Shown here one piece after another: positions 6,092 to 11,692 of a stretch of 11,692 bases of DNA. How positions within the stretch are numbered: position 1 is the stretch's first letter; every line of letters begins with the position of its first letter. Origin of the DNA: an uncultured Sulfurovum sp. (GTDB lineage Bacteria; Campylobacterota; Campylobacteria; Campylobacterales; Sulfurovaceae); assembly GCA_902727905.1 (NCBI GenBank), contig CACVAR010000414.1:1-11692 (forward strand), read 5' to 3'. A program made the position numbers and the translations under genes. The notes under the pieces are model-generated. The model saw nothing but the letters and a program-made list of their open reading frames with translations, searched no databases and had not been told where the DNA came from.

Positions 6092-7837
6092 ATGACAGAT
6101 ATTTTAGAGATTAAAAATAAAAATTTAGAGAATGAAAAACTAGAAGAATTAAAAGAATTTTTTAGAAAGATAAAAGATAAATTAACTGATGAAGAAACAA
6201 AAAGAATGACTTTAGAGTTAGAATTAATAGAAGAGAATATTAATGAATCTGAACATTACAAAGTTTTGGAGCTTTTAGTAAAAGCGTTAAATATAAAGAA
6301 CATTGAACCTTTAAGTACAAATGTTTTAGAACTTTTAGACAGAAGTTATGAACTATCTGGATTTGGTTGTAGAAATTCATGTATTTCATCAGCTAATATA
6401 TTATTGGAAACAGAAAAGATGTTAAAAGAAGAAGATACTTCAACTTATGAGTTTGTTTCTATAAAAGGGCATATGGCACCTTTTATGTATGCTAATGAAT
6501 ATACTAAGAAAAACTTTTCGTTACTTTATTTATATGCTTTACATTATTCAGACATTATTTCGCCTCTTGTACAAGACAAATATACTTCACAAGGTATTAA
6601 TGCTTCTTATAACTTAGGTTATGGCTTAGGTAAAATATTGTCTAAAATGATGATAAATCCCCATAAAAAATACATTGTTCTTATGGGGGATTCTGATTTA
6701 AGTTTTGGTGCTACCTTAGAAGCATTGATGTATATTAAAACACAGAATTATAATAATTTAACACTTATTATAGATTTCAATAGATTTGGTTTTGAACCTC
6801 GTCCTGATGGTTTTGATACCAGTATATTAAAAAGTTTTTTTGATAAGACATTAGAAGTAGGTGAGTCAGAATTAAGAGATAATATTGATTTTAAAAGTAT
6901 GCTTTTTTCATTTAAACGAGGAGCTATTTTTGTAAATACAGTTAAGGAACATCATAAAATTACACTTTTTTCAGCAGAAGGTTTAAATCAGAAACATGGC
7001 ATAAAGTTGACAAAGTCTTATGGTAAATGCATTGCAACGTTAAATCGAAAGTATCAAAAAGAACTCTGTATATTTACACCTGACTTAGCAAGTAGATTTT
7101 TCTTACAAGAGAACAGTTTAAGTTATATCAATACCACTGTAGCTGAGGCATTAACACCTATTTTAGCCATTAGCCAAGATAAGTTTTCAGCCATAGCAAC
7201 GGATCAAAAATATTCGACGAATATGATAGGTTCAATTTTAGAATTACATAAAAATACAGGTAAAGTTCTATTGACTCTTGCTAAATCTTGGGATTACTGG
7301 GGTGGGGAAGCAAATGCTTTAAATTTATTGAATACGCTTCCAGAGACAACTGTATATGAAGCATGTACTCAAGAGGAGTTGAGTTACTTACTTGAAGCGC
7401 ACTATATTTATCCATCTTATAAAACAATAATATCTATTTGTGATGTGGAACTTCCTGTAATAGAGTTTGAACCAAAAGTTAAAGAAGCAAACTATTTAAT
7501 AGACAATGGAAGTAAAAGTTTAGTTATATCCTTTGGAATTGCAACAGCACTGGTACATGATGTTGCCAAGGACTTAGAGATTGATCATATTCATTTTGCA
7601 AGAATGCGTTTGAATTATGATGAAAACTTACAGACAAAGTTAAATGAATATGAACATGTATATCTTATGGAGTATAATGGGAAAAAACATGGTTTCTGCG
7701 AACACTTTTTATCTTTGTATCGTTTAAAAAATTATACATTTAAAACTTCTAAGGAAGTGATACCTCAAATGAAAGCAAGTGAACAAATTAAGTATCATGG
7801 GTTTTCAGAAGATAATCTAATAAATTTTTTAAAATAA
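6092..7837 (+). CDS. Divergent transketolase-family (ThDP-fold) protein
   Basis: The 581 residues carry all three transketolase-type domains after a Glu/Lys-rich helical extension (about 1-75). The pyrophosphate-binding domain (about 76-305) has SIKGHMAPFMYA (123-134), QGINASYNLGYGLG (167-180) and a thiamine-diphosphate/metal motif GDS...N (199-201; Asp200 to Asn230, the 30-residue spacing of transketolase), then KHG (301-303). The pyrimidine-binding domain (about 310-450) has VAE (350-352), matching the Glu that activates the cofactor. A C-terminal domain follows (about 470-570). Differences from true transketolase are SGHPG replaced by SGFGC (89-93), losing a catalytic His; GDG changed to GDS; and the absence of a GHPE-like second His motif. 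It may be a specialised ThDP enzyme or a pseudoenzyme. The start has AAGGG/GAGAG upstream. Confidence 0.75.
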   Translation: MTDILEIKNKNLENEKLEELKEFFRKIKDKLTDEETKRMTLELELIEENINESEHYKVLELLVKALNIKNIEPLSTNVLELLDRSYELSGFGCRNSCISSANILLETEKMLKEEDTSTYEFVSIKGHMAPFMYANEYTKKNFSLLYLYALHYSDIISPLVQDKYTSQGINASYNLGYGLGKILSKMMINPHKKYIVLMGDSDLSFGATLEALMYIKTQNYNNLTLIIDFNRFGFEPRPDGFDTSILKSFFDKTLEVGESELRDNIDFKSMLFSFKRGAIFVNTVKEHHKITLFSAEGLNQKHGIKLTKSYGKCIATLNRKYQKELCIFTPDLASRFFLQENSLSYINTTVAEALTPILAISQDKFSAIATDQKYSTNMIGSILELHKNTGKVLLTLAKSWDYWGGEANALNLLNTLPETTVYEACTQEELSYLLEAHYIYPSYKTIISICDVELPVIEFEPKVKEANYLIDNGSKSLVISFGIATALVHDVAKDLEIDHIHFARMRLNYDENLQTKLNEYEHVYLMEYNGKKHGFCEHFLSLYRLKNYTFKTSKEVIPQMKASEQIKYHGFSEDNLINFLK

Positions 7838-7859
7838 AAATATGTTATTTAATATTTAT

Positions 7860-7877
7860 TTAAATTAAATTAAATTA
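7860..7877. repeat. Tandem TTAAA pentamer repeat
   Basis: Three and a half copies of TTAAA stand in the very AT-rich gap after the transketolase-like gene. The stretch is short and may simply reflect base composition, though it lies upstream of the signalling operon promoters. Confidence 0.4.
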
Positions 7878-7900
7878 CTATTTAAAGTAAATTTTTAATA
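7872..7900 (+). terminator. Weak AT-rich hairpin with T-tract after the transketolase-like gene
   Basis: AAATTACT pairs with AGTAAATTT (one bulged A) around a six-base loop, and TTTTTAATA runs through and beyond the descending arm. With a single G-C pair the stem is weak, so it would be a poor intrinsic terminator. It is the only candidate between this gene and the response regulator. Confidence 0.3.
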
Positions 7901-7935
7901 AATAATTTATAATAAGTTTTATTCTTCTTTGATGC

Positions 7936-7964
7936 TTCTTTTTCATGTTTTATTTATATATAAT
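7936..7964 (+). promoter_or_regulatory. Candidate promoter of the response regulator-FIST-kinase operon
   Basis: TATAAT at 7959-7964 follows a strongly T-rich tract (about 7919-7957), the arrangement seen in Campylobacterota sigma-70 promoters, which often lack a clear -35 box. A start near 7971 leaves about 21 bases before the ATG at 7992. A second TATAAT lies at 7908-7913 and could be an alternative. Confidence 0.45.
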
Positions 7965-7979
7965 TATAGAGAAGTATGT

Positions 7980-7986
7980 AAAGGAG
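7980..7986 (+). promoter_or_regulatory. Ribosome binding site fixing the response regulator start
   Basis: AAAGGAG ends five bases before ATG at 7992. The frame is open further upstream to a TTG at 7929, but that extension would encode a hydrophobic, non-conserved leader and would have no such site. This supports the internal ATG as the true start. Confidence 0.75.
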
Positions 7987-7991
7987 CTTGT

Positions 7992-8396
7992 ATGGATTGG
8001 AATAACTTTAATGAACTTAAAATTTTACTTGTTGATGATGATCGACTAACCAGAGAATTAGGTCAAACTATTTTAGAACAGGTTCCTAATATTACAATAC
8101 ATCAAGCAAGTAATGGAAAAGAAGCTTTAAATATGCTTGAAGATATAACATATGACTTGATTCTACTTGATTTATATATGCCTGAAATGGATGGTAGGGA
8201 ATTTGCTACTACTTTTAAAAAAAATACGCAGTTTAATGTTTTACCCGTAGTTTTGATGACAACTGATAGATTAAGCCTTAAAGAGTTAAAAGAGCTGGAC
8301 GTTGAGTATTATTTAACTAAACCTTTTAATTTTCAGACTTTCCTAAGTGATATATATGGTTTTTTAGAAAAGGTAAAAGTATTAAATGAAACATAG
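7992..8396 (+). CDS. Single-domain response regulator (CheY-like receiver)
   Basis: This is a stand-alone receiver of 134 residues with no output domain. The acidic pocket Asp15-Asp16-Asp17, phospho-acceptor Asp60 within LILLDLYMPEMDG, switch residue Thr90 and Lys110 followed by Pro-Phe are all present, so it should be phosphorylatable. The ATG at 7992 is chosen over an upstream in-frame TTG because of the strong ribosome site and because the receiver fold begins directly with KILLVDDD. The stop overlaps the FIST gene by 11 bases. The likely phosphodonor is the HPt or kinase domain of the hybrid kinase two genes downstream. The target is unknown: it may act by protein contact, as CheY or Spo0F do. 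Confidence 0.9.
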   Translation: MDWNNFNELKILLVDDDRLTRELGQTILEQVPNITIHQASNGKEALNMLEDITYDLILLDLYMPEMDGREFATTFKKNTQFNVLPVVLMTTDRLSLKELKELDVEYYLTKPFNFQTFLSDIYGFLEKVKVLNET

Positions 8397-9513
8397 GTTG
8401 ATTAACGCTAAAAGTGTTGACACATTGATCGAAGAGATAGACAAGAGTATTAAAAAGTCATTTACGCCCACAATCGCTTTTATTTATCTTTCTGTAAAGT
8501 ATGATATACCTTATCTGGTAAATATACTAGATAAATACGATTTTGTGATAGTGGGTTCTACTACACATGGCGAAATTTATGCAGACGATTCATTGGGCGT
8601 TAATATTGAAGCGCAGACGATTACCTGTATGTTATTAGACTTAGATAAAACAAGCTTTCATTTAAAACTAAAAGAAAAAGCTGAATCAACCCATTATGAA
8701 TTTGGTGTTAAAATGGCTAAATGGAGTCGTAAAAAAGTTGATTCTCCTACAGTATTAACATTAACAGCTGGATTAGCGTTTAACAATGAAAGTTATATTC
8801 AAGGTTTACAAACAGGAGTTAGACATTTATTTGGTGCTGCTGCTGGAGATGATAATTTATTTCAAGGAACACATGTATTTTCAGGAAAAAAGCTTATTAG
8901 TCATGGAGCGTTAGTATTAGTTATAGATAATGAGAAAGTTGACATTGTCAGTACACGTTCTTTTGGTTGGTCAGGTATTGGTACACAACGAATTGTTACA
9001 AAATCTACGCAAAACATAGTATACACTATTGATGATAAACCAGCTGTTGAGTTCTATAAAGACTACTTGAATATATCAAGTTCAGACATGCCAGGCATGG
9101 GTGTTGATTATCCTATGGAAGTTGTACTTAAAAATGGACAAACTGTCTATAGAGCAGCTTTGCATATTAACGACGATGGTTCATTGCTTTTTGCTGGACA
9201 TGTTGAAGAACATGCAAAAGTAAGAATTTCTGCTCCGATGGGAGGTGGAATTATTGATTATGTGGGTCAAAGTATTGATGACAGTTTAGGAAAAGTAGAA
9301 GGTTTTGAAGCTGATTTTACCCTTATTTTTCCTTGTGCATCACATAAGAATTTACTAGGCTCTTATGCGATTAAGGAAATTGAAGCTGTTTATACTAAGA
9401 CAAAGAAAGCACCTCTTATAGGGTTTTATGCGTATGGTGAAATTGCATCATCTAAACTGAGTAATGCTTTTCATAATGAAACATTTGTTACTGTACAGTT
9501 AAGAGAAAAGTGA
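8386..9513 (+). CDS. FIST-domain sensory protein
   Basis: The 375-residue protein has both halves of the FIST sensor. The N-terminal part contains GSTTHGEI (57-64), GAAAGDD (150-156) and GWSGIG (194-199). The C-terminal part has FPCASHKNLLG (315-325), GFYAYGEIA (346-354) and FHNET (362-366). No signal peptide or membrane segment is seen, so it is cytoplasmic. FIST proteins are sensory modules; members of this class called NosP bind haem and nitric oxide and control a neighbouring histidine kinase. Many histidines are available here, but a haem ligand cannot be named from sequence alone. Its start overlaps the response regulator end by 11 bases, and its TGA overlaps the kinase start, so the three should be made together. 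The ligand is an inference. Confidence 0.9.
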   Translation: MKHRLINAKSVDTLIEEIDKSIKKSFTPTIAFIYLSVKYDIPYLVNILDKYDFVIVGSTTHGEIYADDSLGVNIEAQTITCMLLDLDKTSFHLKLKEKAESTHYEFGVKMAKWSRKKVDSPTVLTLTAGLAFNNESYIQGLQTGVRHLFGAAAGDDNLFQGTHVFSGKKLISHGALVLVIDNEKVDIVSTRSFGWSGIGTQRIVTKSTQNIVYTIDDKPAVEFYKDYLNISSSDMPGMGVDYPMEVVLKNGQTVYRAALHINDDGSLLFAGHVEEHAKVRISAPMGGGIIDYVGQSIDDSLGKVEGFEADFTLIFPCASHKNLLGSYAIKEIEAVYTKTKKAPLIGFYAYGEIASSKLSNAFHNETFVTVQLREK

Positions 9514-11096
9514 TGAAGAAAAAAGATTTAAAATTAAGAGTTAAACACTTAGAGAAAACGCTTCAAGATTTAGAAAAAAAATACGTAAAGCTTGAAGAAG
9601 ATAAGTTAACCATTTATAACTTACTTTACCGTGTTAATAAAGAACTTGACCATGCTTTAGCCAATAAACAAACTTTTATTGCTTCGATGAGTCATGAGTT
9701 GAGGTCTCCATTAACAGCTGTTTTAGGAAACAGTGCGTTGTTGGCACAAACAGGTTTAAATAGACAGCAATCAAGATACTTAGAGCAGCTAAACCATAGC
9801 GCAGATTTCTTGATGGCATTATTAGCTGATTTACTGGATGTTTCGAAACTGAAAGAGAGTAAGATTGAACTTAATGTCCAAGAGACACATTTAGATAAAC
9901 TGCTTCTTCACTGTGCTAATATGGTTGAGTCTAAAATTGCTAAAGAGGTAGCGTTTAATGTTTCAGTTCCCTCGCTACCTTATTATGCTTTTTTAGATAA
10001 AAAACGTGTTCAGCAAATTTTTATAAATATTCTAACCAATGCTGCTAAATTTACTAAGTCTGGAAAAATTGATTTTACCTTACTAGAGATTAATCAAATA
10101 GAAGAACAATTAGAAGTTATAGTTGAGGTAAATGATACAGGACCGGGTATTCCTTCTAAAATAAAAGACACATTATTTGAACCATTTTCATCAACAGATG
10201 TAGATGAGGGTACGGGACTGGGGCTTTATATTTCTCATGAATTGGCTACGTTGATGGGTGGAAATATTGTTGTAGATTCTAAGGAGGGCATAGGTACCTC
10301 TTTTAAAGTAACATTTTATTGTGAAAAGTCTGCACTTAAAATGAGAAACTTAGCAGAAAATAGTGAATTTCTTGTCATGAAAAAGCAGCAGAACTATACT
10401 AATTTAAATATTTTAATTGTTGAAGATATCTTGGTAAACAGAGAATTCTTAAAAGAGATGTTCAAGGTATTCTTTGGTGTTATTGTAGACAGTGCTGAAA
10501 ATGGTGAAGTCGCTGTTGATCAAGTACGTAATAAAGATTACGATATTATTTTTATGGATATGCGTATGCCTGTATTAGATGGTGTTGAGGCGACTAAACA
10601 AATACGTACCTTTAACAAAGAAGTTCCTATTGTTTGTATGAGTGCAAATGTTTATAGAGAAGATAAACATGAAGCACAAATGGCTGGAATGAATGACTTT
10701 ATTGAAAAACCATTAGAGCCTAAAGATATTGAAGAACGATTAATTCAGCTAGATGCTACTAGTGCTAAGCAAAATGAGAATGATAAGTTACGTGAAGTTG
10801 CTTTAAATCATTTTAAAGAACATTTTGATGAGGCAACGAGTCTTAATTTTATCTCTATGGCAGAAGAGGGTTTAAAAAAAGCCATTATTGATGTGGAAGA
10901 AAATCTTATTGTCAAAGATATGAGTCTTTTACGTAATAATTTCCATGCACTCAAAGGAATTTTATCAAATCTAGGATTAGAAGAGTTAGCACAAAAAGCT
11001 GGACTCCTTCAAGATTTTGCAAAAGATAAAGATTTTGAGAATATTGAAAAAAGAATACAACTTTTTTTATCAAAAGTAAAAGAGTTTTTTAATTAG
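9513..11096 (+). CDS. Soluble hybrid histidine kinase, HisKA-HATPase-REC-HPt
   Basis: The 527 residues hold a whole phosphorelay. A coiled coil (about 4-50) leads into HisKA with SHELRSPL (His61). HATPase follows with the N box around Asn172/Asn176, G1 DTGPGIP (from Asp208), FEPF and GTGLGL (from Gly233). A receiver (about 298-412) has Glu304-Asp305, Asp349 in FMDMRMP, Ser377 and Lys399. A C-terminal HPt domain (about 430-527) has HALKGILSNLG with His478. There is no transmembrane helix and no PAS, GAF or other sensor domain, so input must come from a partner, most simply the FIST protein. The gene starts at ATG 9513 overlapping the FIST TGA by one base. A GTG at 9510 is an alternative. HPt may pass phosphate to the operon's receiver protein. 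Confidence 0.93.
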   Translation: MKKKDLKLRVKHLEKTLQDLEKKYVKLEEDKLTIYNLLYRVNKELDHALANKQTFIASMSHELRSPLTAVLGNSALLAQTGLNRQQSRYLEQLNHSADFLMALLADLLDVSKLKESKIELNVQETHLDKLLLHCANMVESKIAKEVAFNVSVPSLPYYAFLDKKRVQQIFINILTNAAKFTKSGKIDFTLLEINQIEEQLEVIVEVNDTGPGIPSKIKDTLFEPFSSTDVDEGTGLGLYISHELATLMGGNIVVDSKEGIGTSFKVTFYCEKSALKMRNLAENSEFLVMKKQQNYTNLNILIVEDILVNREFLKEMFKVFFGVIVDSAENGEVAVDQVRNKDYDIIFMDMRMPVLDGVEATKQIRTFNKEVPIVCMSANVYREDKHEAQMAGMNDFIEKPLEPKDIEERLIQLDATSAKQNENDKLREVALNHFKEHFDEATSLNFISMAEEGLKKAIIDVEENLIVKDMSLLRNNFHALKGILSNLGLEELAQKAGLLQDFAKDKDFENIEKRIQLFLSKVKEFFN

Positions 11097-11134
11097 TTAG
11101 AGATATCCCAACGCTTATATAAGATTTTTTCATA

Positions 11135-11140
11135 TACAAT
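11135..11140 (+). promoter_or_regulatory. Candidate -10 box for the symporter gene
   Basis: TACAAT follows a T-rich run (ATTTTTTCATA) and would start transcription near 11147, about 20 bases before the start codon. There is no credible -35 box. Read-through from the kinase gene, 70 bases upstream, is the alternative, since no convincing terminator is seen between them. Confidence 0.3.
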
Positions 11141-11166
11141 GTTAAGAATTATTTTAAGGGAAAAGA

Positions 11167-11692
11167 ATGAATGAACTATTTATAGCGATTAATAATTTTT
11201 TTGAAAGTATCTTATTTTTTGATATTTTTCTAGGTACTATTGATGGGGCAACCATGCCTTTTGTAGTAGCATTATTAATTGTTGGGGGTATATTTTTAAC
11301 ACTTAAAATGGGTTTTATTAATCTTCGCATGTTTAAACATTCATTTAACATTGTTCGAGGTAAATATAAAACAAAAGATGATAGAGGATTAATCTCTCCT
11401 TTCCAGTCTCTTGCAACAGCACTTTCTGCAACAGTTGGTATTGGTAATATTGCTGCTGTATCCATTGCCATTTCGTGGGGTGGAGCAGGCGCTGCTTTTT
11501 GGATGATACTTGCTGGGTTCTTAGGTATGACATTAAAGTTTACAGAAGTTACTTTATCGGTAAAGCATAGAGAGTTTTTACCAGATGGAACCATTATGGG
11601 TGGAGGTATGGAGTATCTTTCTCGTGGATTAGCTCAGAAAAACATGCCTCAAACTGGTAAAGTAATGGCAGTAGTCTTTGCATTTTTCATGA
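11167..11692 (+). CDS. AGCS-family sodium:alanine/glycine symporter, N-terminal part (cut by right edge)
   Basis: The reading frame opens with ATG at 11167 behind AAGGGA (11156-11161) and stays open for 175 codons to the window edge. Hydrophobic helices are visible at about residues 8-22, 31-50, 88-104 and 106-125. The family signature SPFQSLATALSATVGIGNIA (77-96) is clear, followed by WGGAGAAFWMILAGFLGMTLKF and a GGGMEYL segment. This places it among inner-membrane sodium-coupled alanine/glycine symporters. About 40 percent of the usual length of roughly 450 residues is present. It may be co-transcribed with the signalling operon 70 bases upstream, but an independent promoter is possible. 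The substrate (alanine, glycine or a related amino acid) is inferred from family only. Confidence 0.92.
   Translation, partial: MNELFIAINNFFESILFFDIFLGTIDGATMPFVVALLIVGGIFLTLKMGFINLRMFKHSFNIVRGKYKTKDDRGLISPFQSLATALSATVGIGNIAAVSIAISWGGAGAAFWMILAGFLGMTLKFTEVTLSVKHREFLPDGTIMGGGMEYLSRGLAQKNMPQTGKVMAVVFAFFM

Noticed and set aside
7929..7991. N-terminal extension of the response regulator from an upstream TTG
   Set aside because: The added 21 residues are hydrophobic and unlike a receiver N-terminus, they overlap the best promoter candidate, and the AAAGGAG site points to ATG 7992.
11114..11129. CTTATATAAG followed by T-run as a terminator after the kinase gene
   Set aside because: The palindrome can form only a three- to four-pair AT stem with no room for a loop, too weak to terminate.
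11154..11594. Minus-strand open frames at the right edge (also 11345-11533)
   Set aside because: The plus strand here encodes the AGCS symporter with its diagnostic signature and a ribosome site. The antisense frames are shadows.

Overview
The window reads as a chromosomal segment of an AT-rich member of the Campylobacterota (Epsilonproteobacteria), in the Arcobacter/Sulfurimonas/Sulfurovum/Sulfurospirillum range. The reasons are the low-GC coding style, the clpS-clpA-aat gene order known from Campylobacter and relatives, T-rich regions upstream of TATAAT-like -10 boxes, and strong codon bias toward A/T. The genus cannot be fixed by eye. No tRNA, rRNA, CRISPR array, insertion sequence or phage gene was seen.

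Layout. (1) Positions 1-160 hold the probable 3' tail of a plus-strand gene entering from the left and a small hairpin. (2) On the minus strand lie an unrecognised acidic, helical, cysteine-free protein of 184 residues (161-715) and dethiobiotin synthase bioD (829-1488). (3) Divergent from bioD, and sharing a 72-bp intergenic region with two overlapping opposed promoters, runs a plus-strand operon clpS-clpA-aat-tal (1569-5818), closed by a strong hairpin terminator at 5853-5890. (4) A solitary gene (6092-7837) encodes a complete but divergent transketolase-fold protein that lacks some usual active-site residues. (5) A three-gene signalling operon (7992-11096) encodes a single-domain response regulator, a FIST-domain sensor protein and a soluble hybrid histidine kinase (HisKA-HATPase-REC-HPt), with genes overlapping at both junctions. 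(6) The start of an AGCS-family sodium:amino-acid symporter gene runs off the right edge (11167-11692).

How the genes work together. ClpS, ClpA and Aat form the core of the bacterial N-degron pathway: Aat adds Leu/Phe to Arg/Lys N-termini, ClpS captures primary N-degrons, and ClpA unfolds them for ClpP, which is not in the window. Transaldolase rides in the same operon as a central-carbon enzyme. The signalling operon is the most interesting part. The kinase has no membrane segment and no recognisable sensory domain, so the FIST protein is the natural input. This matches the logic of NosP/NahK-type and VpsV/VpsS-type FIST-kinase pairs, some of which sense nitric oxide through haem. The transketolase-like protein directly upstream is separately transcribed as far as can be judged. 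Its altered thiamine-diphosphate pocket makes it a candidate for a new activity or a regulatory pseudoenzyme.
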